From assembly GCA_000383735.1 (NCBI GenBank), contig KB912069.1, positions 38,051-102,050 on the forward strand: a DNA stretch of 64,000 nt. The letters run 5' to 3'. Origin of the DNA: Verrucomicrobia bacterium SCGC AAA164-M04. Lineage in GTDB: Bacteria > Verrucomicrobiota > Verrucomicrobiae > Verrucomicrobiales > Akkermansiaceae. Below, piece by piece: positions 26,233-35,660 of this stretch. Below the pieces are notes generated by a model, which made no database searches, was not told the DNA's origin, and saw nothing but the letters and a program-made list of their open reading frames with translations. The position numbers and the translations under genes are program-made. The stretch's first letter is position 1; every line of letters starts with the position of its first letter.

Positions 26233-27798
26233 ATGAAAACCTGCATCCTCCTTTTTTGCATCTCCATCCAAAGCTTACAGCTTCTTGGTCAAATAACCAA
26301 ACACCCGGATATTCTCATTATTCTAGCGGATGACCTTGGATATTCCGACGTAGGCGCCTATGGATCTGAGATCAAGACTCCTAACCTAGACGCTCTCGCA
26401 AACAACGGTCTACGCTTCACAAACTTTTACAATACCGCCCGCTGTTGGCCGACGCGCGCATCGATTCTTACTGGCTACTATCCACAGCAAATTCGACGCG
26501 ACACTCTAAAAACTAAAAGCGGTGGCATGCGTGGAAAACGCCCTCCGTGGGCTCCCCTTGCCCCGGCCCTCCTGAAGAAAGCAGGCTACCGCTCTTACCA
26601 CATCGGCAAGTGGCACCTCGACAGTAAACCGATCGCAGCCGGCTTCGACCGGTCCTACTATCTCAAGGATCAAAGTCGATTCTTCAGCCCCACCACTCAT
26701 TACCTTGACGATCAAAAACTTTCCCCCGTTAAACGCGGAACTGACTTTTATGGCACTACCGAACTTGCCAACCGCACTATCGAATTTCTCGAGGAACACA
26801 AAACCAACTACGCTGACTCCCCATCTTTCACCTACCTCGCATTTGCCGCCCCCCACTTCCCGCTTCATGCCCTCCCGCAAGATATCGCCAAATATGAAAA
26901 CACCTACATTCCCGGATGGGATTCGATCCGCCAAGCTCGTCACCAACGCATGACCAAACTAGGATTTCCAAAGGTCAATCTTTCACCAGTCCTTCCAAAC
27001 CTTGGTCCTCCCTATCACTTCCCTGACCAACTCAAAATTCTCGGTTCAGGTGAAGTAAACCGCCCCCTCTCTTGGGGGAAACTCACCAAAGAACAGAAAG
27101 CCTTTCAGTCGAGAAAAATGGCTATTCACGCCGCCATGATCGACCGTATGGACCAGGAAATTGGCCGTATTATTACCCATCTCAAAAAAAGAGATCGTTT
27201 CGATAACACCCTCATCATCTTTCTCTCCGATAATGGAGCGAGCGCCGAGATTATGGTTCGGGGCGATGGCCACGATCCCACCGCTCCTCTCGGGTCAGCG
27301 GCAACTTATCCTTGCCTCGGCCCTGGTTGGTCAACTACTGCCAACACCCCCTTCAAAAAACACAAAACCTGGACTCATGAAGGTGGAATCTCCACTCCCT
27401 TGATCGCGCACTGGCCGCAAGGTTTCGAGGCAAAAAATAAATTTCGACACACTCCGGCTCACGTCATCGATCTCCTTCCAACCTTTCTTGAGATAGCCAA
27501 AATTGAGAATGAAACTTCTATTATTAAAAGCCCTGGTAAGAGCCTCCTCCCAGTCTTTAAAGAAGATCAAAAGGATCTTCATCCAGATCTCTGGTGGTCA
27601 CACGAAGGTCATAACGCCATTCTCAAAGACGGCTGGAAAGCTGTTTCCTCATTCAAAGAACCGTGGGAACTCTACCACCTTTCCGCTGACCGCAGTGAAA
27701 CGAATAATCTAGCGAAAAAGCATCCTGGAAAACTGAATTCCCTCATCGCACTCTGGAACAAAAGCGCGGATCAATTTATTGCCGATTCTAAAAAATAA
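26233..27798 (+). CDS. Secreted arylsulfatase-type sulfatase
   Basis: 521 residues with a signal peptide (MKTCILLFCISIQSLQLLGQ). The core begins DILIILADDLGYSDVGAYGSEI. C71 in C-W-P-T-R75 is the formylglycine site. GKWHLDSKP, IFLSDNGAS and THEGGISTPLIAHWP follow, typical of this class. It is different enough from the sulfatase at 20743 to expect another sulfated substrate. A DUF1080 gene follows after 40 bp, and this pairing is common in polysaccharide-degrading Planctomycetota and Verrucomicrobiota. Confidence 0.93.
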   Translation: MKTCILLFCISIQSLQLLGQITKHPDILIILADDLGYSDVGAYGSEIKTPNLDALANNGLRFTNFYNTARCWPTRASILTGYYPQQIRRDTLKTKSGGMRGKRPPWAPLAPALLKKAGYRSYHIGKWHLDSKPIAAGFDRSYYLKDQSRFFSPTTHYLDDQKLSPVKRGTDFYGTTELANRTIEFLEEHKTNYADSPSFTYLAFAAPHFPLHALPQDIAKYENTYIPGWDSIRQARHQRMTKLGFPKVNLSPVLPNLGPPYHFPDQLKILGSGEVNRPLSWGKLTKEQKAFQSRKMAIHAAMIDRMDQEIGRIITHLKKRDRFDNTLIIFLSDNGASAEIMVRGDGHDPTAPLGSAATYPCLGPGWSTTANTPFKKHKTWTHEGGISTPLIAHWPQGFEAKNKFRHTPAHVIDLLPTFLEIAKIENETSIIKSPGKSLLPVFKEDQKDLHPDLWWSHEGHNAILKDGWKAVSSFKEPWELYHLSADRSETNNLAKKHPGKLNSLIALWNKSADQFIADSKK

Positions 27799-27838
27799 GA
27801 GCCTTTCCAAGGCATACCCCAAACCGCTAGCTTAAAGT

Positions 27839-28576
27839 ATGTTCTTTCAGAAAGCGTTCACGGCAGCTCTAGTTCTTTCATCTCTTTCCGCCCAAGAAAA
27901 GAGCGCAACACCTTCAGCAGCACAATTTGCCTTTACCAACCTTTTCAATGGCAAGGATCTCACCAACTGGGTCGACGTCAACACCTCGCCCGAAACTTGG
28001 TCAGTCAAAGACGGACTCCTCGTTTGTTCCGGTAAGCCCATCGGGGTGATGCGGTCAGAAAAACAATACGAAAACTTTATTCTCGTCATCGAATGGCGAC
28101 ACATGAAGGCCGGCGGAAACTCTGGGGTCTTCCTCTGGAGCGATGCTAAGCCATCCGGAAACCGGCTTCCAAAAGGTATGGAAGTTCAAATGCTAGAACT
28201 GGAATGGCCTAATATTCACAAAAAACGTGACGGCTCGCCAAATCACCCCGGCTACGTTAGCGGCGAACTCTTCGGCGCAGGCGGGATGAGAGCGGTCCCC
28301 GAAAATCCACGCGGTTCACGGTCCATGTCCTTTGAAATGCGCTGCAAAGGGAAAGGCGAGTGGAATGAATACGTCATCGTAGCGGTCGACGGTGCCGTGA
28401 AACTTTCAATTAATGGCAAATTCGTCAATGGCATCCGCGAAGCCGATCTTCGCAAAGGCTACCTTTGCTTAGAAGCCGAAGGCGCCGAAATACACTTTCG
28501 GAAAATCCAGATTATGGAACTCCCTTCAGGGCGTGCCGCCGATCTTGGCATGACGCTAGATCAGCAGAAAAAATAG
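27839..28576 (+). CDS. Secreted DUF1080 (3-keto-disaccharide hydrolase-like) protein
   Basis: 245 residues with a signal peptide. The concanavalin-like DUF1080 pattern is clear: [16 protein letters not shown] near residue 30, [32 protein letters not shown], then GMEVQMLE and [22 protein letters not shown]. This family includes 3-keto-glycoside hydrolases and general sugar-binding proteins. It lies between a sulfatase and PQQ-propeller genes on the same strand. Confidence 0.9.
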   Translation: MFFQKAFTAALVLSSLSAQEKSATPSAAQFAFTNLFNGKDLTNWVDVNTSPETWSVKDGLLVCSGKPIGVMRSEKQYENFILVIEWRHMKAGGNSGVFLWSDAKPSGNRLPKGMEVQMLELEWPNIHKKRDGSPNHPGYVSGELFGAGGMRAVPENPRGSRSMSFEMRCKGKGEWNEYVIVAVDGAVKLSINGKFVNGIREADLRKGYLCLEAEGAEIHFRKIQIMELPSGRAADLGMTLDQQKK

Positions 28577-28588
28577 ACCAATAAATGA

Positions 28589-31312
28589 ATGAAACAATTG
28601 CTGCTCATCTTGATCCTTTCCCCCATTGCTCATGCTGGGCTCCTCGGAAGTTGGATACTAAACAAAAAAAACTTTACCGACCAAAAACTCAGTCCAGCAG
28701 GTGAGGCGCAAGAAGTTCCCGAATTCGATACTGATGGCAACCTTGTTTTCTCCTCAAAGCAGCACATTCTTCTTCCTGAGGAATCCGCAAAAAAACTCCC
28801 CCTCCAGAACTTTGCTATTGAAGCTCGGGTGCGGATTGACCAGGCCCAAAAATGGGGCTCAATTTTGAGTTATAGTCAAGATAATGGTAGCTACGAGCGC
28901 GGTTGGATCCTGGGATACAACGGCTCTCGCTTCTCCTTTCGGCTCTCCACCGGTGATCGACTTCTCGAAGTTGCTGCGCCTGAATCATTTGAACCCGGCG
29001 AATGGAATCACCTCTTCGCAACCTATGATGGCAAGAAGATGGGCCTCTATTTAAATGGGCGTCTTGTTAGCTCGCAGATTGTTACCGGGCCTATTGTCCT
29101 ACCCGATATCCCAACTCCGTTCGTAATCGGTGCCTATAAAGACAAAGATGAGTTTTTTCCCATAAACGGCCGTATCGAGTCGCTTCAATTTCACGATTCC
29201 CCGCCAACTCAAAACGAGCTCGCGAGCATCGCAAAAGAATTTGCTGTCGTTCCCTTTTCGGTTCGCCCTGCTGTTCGATTTTTAGCTCCAGGAAAAGCAC
29301 TCCTGTTTTGGGAAGCTAGCCACTCCGGCAAGGCCATTATTGGATACGGAACAACCCGAAAACTTGGCAGTATCGTCGAGTCGAGTTCAGAAAACTTGCG
29401 TCACGAAGTCATACTCGAAAACCTAAAGTCACATACCCGCTATTCCTATCGGATCAGCTCCAACACCGAAAACGGTGAAAAATTTAGCCCCCTTTACGAG
29501 TTTGACACCAGCATGAACTACATGCCGGCTCCGACCCCTAATAGTGACCACCCTCTTGCCAAAACCTATCTTCAAGATCTTCCTGACCAACCCGGCTTCG
29601 CTGTCATTGTAGGACTCACCGATGGCTCACTTGCCAAAGCTATCGCCTCTCAAAGCCAACTCAACGTGACGGCCTTTGATGATGACCTCGCAAAGGTCAA
29701 CGCCTTGCGGAAAGAGCTAACAGATTCTGGTATTCATGGCTCAAGAATCACGATTCTCCACCTTCCCAACCTTAAGGATATCCCGCTCACTTCTTGCGTC
29801 GGCAACCTCGTCTGCACCGAACGTGAAACTCCTCCCTGTTCTACTTCCGAACTCTCTCGACTCACCCGCCCAAAAGGTCGTACCGTCCTGCCTGACAAGA
29901 CCTTCAATACCCGCCCTCCCATTCCAGGATCCGGTGAATGGACCCATCAATACGGGCCACCATCAAACACCACCTACTCCAACGAACGCCTTGGCGGCGC
30001 TCAGGCTGTCGATGAATTGGAGCTCCAATGGATCGGGAGACCCGGTGCCAACTTTGGCATTGATCGACAACCCCGCATGTCCGCTCCGCTTGCGACCAAT
30101 GGACGGATGTATCATCAGGGACTCAACCGGCTCATGGCACTCGACGCCTACAATGGCCAAATTCTTTGGGACATGGAAATTCCGGACCTTCGTCGAGTCA
30201 ACGTCCCTCACGACAGCGCCAACTGGTGCGCAGATGACAGCAAACTATACGTCGCTGTCAAAGATCTCCTTTGGGTGCTCGACGGAGCCACCGGCAAACG
30301 CATCTCAACCTTAAAGCTCACCTCCTCCCACCGCGAGACACACGAGTGGGGCTTCATCGCCCAGGAAGGAGATAACATCATCGGATCCTCCGTCCGTCTG
30401 GGAGCCGAGTTTAAAAAATACTTTGGGGACGCCTGGTATGACAAAGTCGGCCGCGAATCCGACACTGCCAATGTTCTAAGCGACAATCTTTTCGGATACT
30501 CAAAGTCAAACTGGAAAGGAAACTGGACCTACTCGGGCGGTCTCATCATCAACCCAACCATCTCATTGGCCAAAGGCAAACTTTGCTTTCTTGAAACGCG
30601 TAACACCGACCTTCAAAAATCCACCTCTGGACGCGAGAGCACCAAAAATCACTGGAATCAAATCCACGCCGTCTGTCTCGACGCAACCACCGGCAAAATC
30701 CTCTGGCAAAAGCCATTCCCCAAAACTCTCCTACGGACCGAAGAAAAAGGCTTCATCCAGGTTTCCTATGGATCCATGACTTCCGAAGGCTTCCTCGTCA
30801 CCCTCTCTGAAGGTGACACCCAAGAGACCGGTAAGCACAATGGGAAAGGGATCTTCAGTTACCACTACTTCGACCTTGCCAATGGCGATCTCCGATTCCA
30901 ATCCCAGACCCCGTGGCGCACCAACCACCACGGCTCACACATTACCCACCCGGTCGTTTACGAGGACCGGGTCTATACGGACCCCACCGGGATCTCCCTT
31001 CCCGACGGAAAGCCGCTCGATCACAATTACGGGCCTAAAACTAAATGCTCCGCCACCGTAGGGACAGCCTATGGATTACTTTATCGAGGGATTGACGTGA
31101 GCCTCACCTTTTGGTCCAAAACATCTAAGAAACAATCCCACTGGCCCCGACTCCGCCCCTCCTGCTGGCTAAGTGTTCTTCCCGCCCAGGGACTCTTCCT
31201 CGCCCCCGAAGGCGGCGGCGGCTGTTCATGCGGCGGCTGGATGGAAACTTCACTTGCCTTTATTCCCAAAAACAATTCCGGCATCAAAGATCCCACACCA
31301 TCCAAAGAGTAG
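28589..31312 (+). CDS. Large secreted multidomain protein: LamG-like, FN3-like, Rossmann-like and PQQ-type beta-propeller
   Basis: 907 residues with a signal peptide (MKQLLLILILSPIAHAG). Residues ~20-215 are LamG-like (FAIEARVRIDQAQKWGSILSYS, WNHLFATYDGKKMGLYLNG). Residues ~225-310 look like an FN3 or purple-acid-phosphatase N-domain. Residues ~335-430 show an AdoMet-type Rossmann pattern (GFAVIVGLTDGSLAKAIA, VTAFDDDLAKVNALRKEL). From ~440 a PQQ/BamB-like propeller follows (LMALDAYNGQILWDMEIP, VCLDATTGKILWQKPF). Near the end C-S-C-GGW occurs in a Gly-rich loop. Activity is unknown. The next gene begins 44 bp later. Confidence 0.75.
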   Translation: MKQLLLILILSPIAHAGLLGSWILNKKNFTDQKLSPAGEAQEVPEFDTDGNLVFSSKQHILLPEESAKKLPLQNFAIEARVRIDQAQKWGSILSYSQDNGSYERGWILGYNGSRFSFRLSTGDRLLEVAAPESFEPGEWNHLFATYDGKKMGLYLNGRLVSSQIVTGPIVLPDIPTPFVIGAYKDKDEFFPINGRIESLQFHDSPPTQNELASIAKEFAVVPFSVRPAVRFLAPGKALLFWEASHSGKAIIGYGTTRKLGSIVESSSENLRHEVILENLKSHTRYSYRISSNTENGEKFSPLYEFDTSMNYMPAPTPNSDHPLAKTYLQDLPDQPGFAVIVGLTDGSLAKAIASQSQLNVTAFDDDLAKVNALRKELTDSGIHGSRITILHLPNLKDIPLTSCVGNLVCTERETPPCSTSELSRLTRPKGRTVLPDKTFNTRPPIPGSGEWTHQYGPPSNTTYSNERLGGAQAVDELELQWIGRPGANFGIDRQPRMSAPLATNGRMYHQGLNRLMALDAYNGQILWDMEIPDLRRVNVPHDSANWCADDSKLYVAVKDLLWVLDGATGKRISTLKLTSSHRETHEWGFIAQEGDNIIGSSVRLGAEFKKYFGDAWYDKVGRESDTANVLSDNLFGYSKSNWKGNWTYSGGLIINPTISLAKGKLCFLETRNTDLQKSTSGRESTKNHWNQIHAVCLDATTGKILWQKPFPKTLLRTEEKGFIQVSYGSMTSEGFLVTLSEGDTQETGKHNGKGIFSYHYFDLANGDLRFQSQTPWRTNHHGSHITHPVVYEDRVYTDPTGISLPDGKPLDHNYGPKTKCSATVGTAYGLLYRGIDVSLTFWSKTSKKQSHWPRLRPSCWLSVLPAQGLFLAPEGGGGCSCGGWMETSLAFIPKNNSGIKDPTPSKE

Positions 31313-31356
31313 CCGCCATTTTCCAATCTCCAGTCCGAGCCCACCTCCTAAGCACC

Positions 31357-32700
31357 ATGTTCCGCTCAACTCTTGCACTTTTTTTACTTTGCGTCCTCTG
31401 CCCCGCCGAGGTCTGGCCAACTTATCGCCATGACAATCGCCGAAGCGGTGTGTCTCCCTCTTCTTTACAACTCCCCCTTACCGAAGCATGGGTCCACAAT
31501 GGAGGCCTTCCCCAACAGGCATGGACCGGACCAGCCAAGTGGGATGCCTACTCCAGCAACGAAGGCCTGCAATCGATGCGCAACTTCGATCCCTGTTATT
31601 TCACGACCGCCTCCCATAATCTTATTTATTATGGGTCTTCGTCCGACAATGCTCTCCATTGTCTAGATGCCTCAACTGGAGAAGAGCAATGGCAACACTT
31701 CACAAATTCCTCCGTCCGTTTCCCTCCCACTCTCGTCGGAGAACAAGCATGGTTTGGATCCGATGATGGCTACATCTACTGCGCAAATGCCCTGACCGGA
31801 AAAACCCTCTGGAAAAAACAAGCAGCACCTTCCGATCGCCTGATCCCCAGCAACGGCAAACTGATTTCGCCTTGGCCGGTTCGAACCGGAATCACGGTTG
31901 AAAACGGCCGCGCCTTTTTCGCAGCCTCACTCCTGCCATGGAAGACTTCCTATCTATGGTGTATCAATGCCAAGACAGCGGAACGGGCCTATCTCACCGA
32001 GCATCAAGGCGTCACTCTTCAGGGCGCCATGCTAGCTGGCGGCGACCGCCTTTATATCCCCCAAGGCCGAGCCGCGCCCATCACTCTAAATCAAAACGAC
32101 GGCAAAAAGACCGGAACGATCGGGCAGGCCGGAGGAACCTTTTGCCTTTTAACAGAGGACAACCAACTCATCGCAGGCCCGCCCAACCAAAAAGAACGGG
32201 ACGAACAGCTACGCATCGCCGACCCCAAATCCGGAAAGCGACTTACAACCTTCAACAACACCACCCGAGTCGTTGTCACGGAAGGAAAGGCCTACCTCCA
32301 TTCCATCGGTAACCTGCAATGCCTTGACCTCACCCGCAAAGCTCAGCTTGAAACGCTCCTCAGCAGACAAAGGGCCGCTCTCAAAAAACTCGACCCAAAA
32401 GTTGAAACAAATCTCGCCCAAATTGAAGCTCTCAAAAAAGAGATCTCCACACTCCAGACTCAAATCAAATCCTGCCTTCTCTGGACCATTGCTTACCCTG
32501 CCCCCTTCGAACTCGTCGTCGCAGGCGCTCAGCTTATCGTCGGTCTCGACAATCAAGTCTCCATTCTTGACATCAAAACCGGGAAGCCACTCTGGCAGCA
32601 CAAAGTTACGGGAAGAGCCTACGGACTCACTCCTGCCGAGGGCCGCCTCATCGTTTCTACTGACCTCGGCTACATTCATACTTTCCACAAAAAACCGTGA
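31357..32700 (+). CDS. Secreted PQQ-type beta-propeller protein with coiled-coil insert
   Basis: 447 residues from the ATG at 31357, which gives a proper signal peptide (MFRSTLALFLLCVLCPAEVW); the frame is open upstream but without signal features. It starts WPTYRHDNRRSGVSP, as many PQQ-propeller proteins do, and has LHCLDASTGEEQWQH, IYCANALTGKTLWKK and VSILDIKTGKPLWQHKV blades. A ~45-residue coiled coil (LLSRQRAALKKLDPKVE to LQTQIKS) interrupts the propeller around residue 350. Its stop overlaps the next start (GTGA), so the two are coupled. Confidence 0.8.
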   Translation: MFRSTLALFLLCVLCPAEVWPTYRHDNRRSGVSPSSLQLPLTEAWVHNGGLPQQAWTGPAKWDAYSSNEGLQSMRNFDPCYFTTASHNLIYYGSSSDNALHCLDASTGEEQWQHFTNSSVRFPPTLVGEQAWFGSDDGYIYCANALTGKTLWKKQAAPSDRLIPSNGKLISPWPVRTGITVENGRAFFAASLLPWKTSYLWCINAKTAERAYLTEHQGVTLQGAMLAGGDRLYIPQGRAAPITLNQNDGKKTGTIGQAGGTFCLLTEDNQLIAGPPNQKERDEQLRIADPKSGKRLTTFNNTTRVVVTEGKAYLHSIGNLQCLDLTRKAQLETLLSRQRAALKKLDPKVETNLAQIEALKKEISTLQTQIKSCLLWTIAYPAPFELVVAGAQLIVGLDNQVSILDIKTGKPLWQHKVTGRAYGLTPAEGRLIVSTDLGYIHTFHKKP

Positions 32701-33758
32701 AATATCTTCTGATTTTTCTGGTGGTCACCGCCTCCCCTCTGGCCTGTCAGGTTCCCGTCTTTCGATATGCTCTGGAGCGGTGGCAGTCCGATTCCTTCCG
32801 CTTGCAATTGATTCACCGGGGAGAAGCACCGGCCGAATTATCGTTCGAACCAAAGCAACTCAACCTTGAATTTGAATCTCTCAACCTTGAGAAGATCACT
32901 CCCAACGAACGCTTCTCTATTATTGGACTCGAGAAGCTCACCGAGTATCCCGCCTTCCTCCTTCACCCTCCTGAAAGCTGGGAAAACAACGAGCCGCTTG
33001 TGTTCCCTGGCACTAAATCAACACTTGAGAGCATCATAGACTCGCCCCTCCGCCAGAGAATTAAGGACGGCATCCTTGAAGGGCAATCCACCGTCTGGAT
33101 CCTTGTCGAAGGAACCGACCAGACCGCAAATGAAGCCATTTTCAAACTCCTCAACGACACTCTGCTAGAGGCTCAAAAAAACATCCAAATCCCCGAAGGT
33201 GTCATTCAGGCCGATCAGGCTGGAAAAGTTGGCGAGGACATCAATCTCGACGATGTCCTCCGCTCATCCATTCCACTCCAGATCTCCTTTAAAATCGAGC
33301 GGGTCAATCGCAATGACCCCGCCGAACAAGCTTTCCTCCGTATTCTTACCGCCAACCGGCATTCCCCATCCGAAGAACCACTTGTCGTCCCGGTCTTTGG
33401 TCGTGGTCGCACGCCAGGCCCACTTCTAGGTAGCTCTATAACAGCGGAAACCGTTACGACAGCCTGTGAGTATCTTTGCGGTGCCTGCTCCTGTCAGGTC
33501 AAAAGCGGCAACCCTGGATACGACCTACTCTTTCAAACCGACTGGCAAGAAAAACTTCAATCCGGCCTCGTCGTAATCGACAAGTCACTCCCCACCATTC
33601 TGCCCTCGCTCAATGACGAACCGTTACCTAACCAGGAATCACCAGCAGATAATTCCTCACTGAAATCCTACGTTGTCAGTTCTCCCAAGATCCTCTTGTT
33701 GGCAATTCCTGTGGTCCTCCTCATAGGTACCATTGTCCTCCTGAAGAAATCCAATTAA
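32697..33758 (+). CDS. Exported protein with CGACSC motif and C-terminal membrane anchor
   Basis: 353 residues, start GTG at 32697 overlapping the previous stop by 4 bp. It has an N-terminal signal (MKYLLIFLVVTASPLAC, possible lipobox), a soluble part without a recognised domain, the motif C-G-A-C-S-C near residue 260 and a single C-terminal membrane span (ILLLAIPVVLLIGTIVLL) followed by KKSN. The Cys cluster could bind a metal or form disulfides. I do not recognise the family. Its position between propeller genes and an FtsX-type permease suggests an envelope complex. Confidence 0.65.
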   Translation: MKYLLIFLVVTASPLACQVPVFRYALERWQSDSFRLQLIHRGEAPAELSFEPKQLNLEFESLNLEKITPNERFSIIGLEKLTEYPAFLLHPPESWENNEPLVFPGTKSTLESIIDSPLRQRIKDGILEGQSTVWILVEGTDQTANEAIFKLLNDTLLEAQKNIQIPEGVIQADQAGKVGEDINLDDVLRSSIPLQISFKIERVNRNDPAEQAFLRILTANRHSPSEEPLVVPVFGRGRTPGPLLGSSITAETVTTACEYLCGACSCQVKSGNPGYDLLFQTDWQEKLQSGLVVIDKSLPTILPSLNDEPLPNQESPADNSSLKSYVVSSPKILLLAIPVVLLIGTIVLLKKSN

Positions 33759-33809
33759 AATCTCCGCTGGTACGCCGGTCTGATTACGCCCCTTCATCCA
33801 TTTTTCATC

Positions 33810-35021
33810 ATGCTCTTGGCAGAAATCAAACACCGGAAATTCAACTTCATCATCGCCACCGTAACAGCAGCAGCTGCTATCTGTATCTGGCTTGCCGCAG
33901 AAGAAAGCCTAGCCAAGTTTGACCAAAATACCGAAGCCCAGCTCAGTTTACTAGAAGACGAAACCAAGGCTGAGATGATCCAGCTTGAGAACGACATTCG
34001 CAAAACAATGAAAGGTCTTGGTTTCAACGTCTTCCTCTTCCCCAAAGGCGAAGAAATCTGGCAAATTAAGGAGCGTGGATACTCCGAACAAACACTCTCT
34101 GAAGACTCAGTCCACAAACTTGCCGAAAGCGGAATTGTCACCGTTAACCACCTTCTTCCGCAGCTATCAAAACGAGTTCGCTGGGAAGAACAAAATCGAT
34201 CGATCCTCCTTGTCGGAGTTGAGGGACAAGTTCCTATCGTCCACAGATCCAAAAAGAAACCCATCATGAATCCCCTGACTCTGGGGACGATCAATCTTGG
34301 CTACGACCTACACGAACCCCTCGGACTCAAAAAAGGGGATCAGGTGATCCTTAACGACAAAACCTACACTCTTGCCCAAACCTATCCTCCAAGAAACTTC
34401 CGCGACGATGGCTCGGCCTGGATACACCTTGATGATGCCCAAAAACTCTTTGAGCAACCTAATCGAATTAATGCCATTTTAGCCCTTGGGTGTAATTGCG
34501 CCTCTATTGATCGACTCGGCGAAATTCGTTCAGAGATTTCAAAAATCCTTCCCGAGGTTCAAATCATCGAACTCGGTTCATCCGCCATGGTTCGTGCCGA
34601 AGCTCGTAACAAAACTGGTGACCGGGCAAGAAAAGCCAAAGCTACAATCATAAAAAGCCGTGAAACTGCTCGCTCCGAACGTGCTCGTTTTTCTGCAGTT
34701 CTCTCCCCCATCATTGCAAGCGGCGCCTTTCTCGCTCTCGCATATCTCTCCTTTGCTAACGTCCGTGAACGACTTCCGGAAATTGGCACTCTTCGTGCGA
34801 TTGGTGTCAGTCATTTCAAAATTGCAAAACTCCTGCTCGCCCGAGCTGCTCTAATCGGCCTTCTCGCAACCGGCCTGACCTTCACCATTTCTAAAGCCTT
34901 CTCATTTTCCTTTCCTCCCATGAGTTGGCTTTTCATTCCCACCGTTAGCGCCGCTGCAACATGGCTCTCGACCATCTACGCTCTCACACGCGATTCTGTT
35001 ATCCTGCTCCGAAGCAATTGA
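33810..35021 (+). CDS. FtsX-like ABC transporter permease
   Basis: 403 residues. One membrane span at residues ~12-32, a ~270-residue extracytoplasmic domain starting with a coiled coil (LEDETKAEMIQLENDIRKTM), then three spans toward the C-terminus with RERLPEIGTLRAIGVSHFKIAKLLL, the FtsX/MacB cytoplasmic signature that contacts the ATPase. The domain includes a C-N-C motif (LGCNCASID). Such permeases act as mechanotransmitters or move lipoproteins. No ATPase is adjacent on this strand, but a LolD/MacB-type ATPase lies at 39064-39729 on the other strand and may be its partner. Confidence 0.85.
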   Translation: MLLAEIKHRKFNFIIATVTAAAAICIWLAAEESLAKFDQNTEAQLSLLEDETKAEMIQLENDIRKTMKGLGFNVFLFPKGEEIWQIKERGYSEQTLSEDSVHKLAESGIVTVNHLLPQLSKRVRWEEQNRSILLVGVEGQVPIVHRSKKKPIMNPLTLGTINLGYDLHEPLGLKKGDQVILNDKTYTLAQTYPPRNFRDDGSAWIHLDDAQKLFEQPNRINAILALGCNCASIDRLGEIRSEISKILPEVQIIELGSSAMVRAEARNKTGDRARKAKATIIKSRETARSERARFSAVLSPIIASGAFLALAYLSFANVRERLPEIGTLRAIGVSHFKIAKLLLARAALIGLLATGLTFTISKAFSFSFPPMSWLFIPTVSAAATWLSTIYALTRDSVILLRSN

Positions 35022-35027
35022 AAATTG

Positions 35028-35660
35028 CTAATCCATCACCACCACCCGGTCAGCAATGGCCTCCGCTTCTTTTTTAGAATGAGTGACATGTAAAGCAGTC
35101 ACGCCCTCCCTCTCAATCATCTTTCGAATTACGCCAAGCACCTCATCATGACGAGCTTCATCTAAACCGGATAGAGCTTCATCCAGACAGAGTAATTGTG
35201 GCCTCAGCGCCAGAGCCCTACCCAAAGCAACTCGACGAGCTTCACCACCTGAAAGCCCCTCGGGTAAGCGACTCAAAAGCCCCTCCAATCCAAGATCTCT
35301 TGCCAAGCTCTCCACTCGTTCTTTTATTTCCTCAGGCTTCCAACCATGAAGCTTAGGACCAAACTCTATTTGCTCTTGGACCGTCAAAGAGGGGAAAAGC
35401 ACAACATCTTGCGGCACTAGGCCAATTCCCCGTGCCCCAGGCGGTAAATTTGTCACCTCTAGTCCATCAAGTACAACACGCCCGCCAACTGGCCCTTCGC
35501 GTAATCCACAAACCGTTTCGAGGAGCGTCGTTTTCCCGCAACCACTCGGCCCCATAAGAGCGACACACTCACCCTTCCTAATCTCCAACGAGAAGGGGGA
35601 CAAGACAAAATCCCCTGCTTGGACCGTTACCTGTTCCAAAACTAAACTCCCCCCACTCAT
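35028..35660 (-). CDS. modC: Molybdate-type ABC transporter ATPase (ModC-like)
   Basis: 210 residues from the ATG at 35660, which overlaps the permease stop (ATGA). Walker A GPSGCGKTT, Q-loop VPQD, signature LSGGEARR, Walker B LLCLDEAL and the H-loop VTHS are intact. It lacks the C-terminal MOP domain of classical ModC (usually ~350 residues), so it is the short form. It would power import through the permease encoded just upstream. It is convergent with the FtsX-like gene. The symbol is by context and similarity; tungstate or another oxyanion is possible. Confidence 0.8.
   Translation of the reverse strand: MSGGSLVLEQVTVQAGDFVLSPFSLEIRKGECVALMGPSGCGKTTLLETVCGLREGPVGGRVVLDGLEVTNLPPGARGIGLVPQDVVLFPSLTVQEQIEFGPKLHGWKPEEIKERVESLARDLGLEGLLSRLPEGLSGGEARRVALGRALALRPQLLCLDEALSGLDEARHDEVLGVIRKMIEREGVTALHVTHSKKEAEAIADRVVVMD

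Noticed and set aside
31228..31356. N-terminal extension of the second PQQ-propeller protein
   Set aside because: It overlaps the end of the preceding gene in another frame, and only the ATG at 31357 gives a signal peptide.
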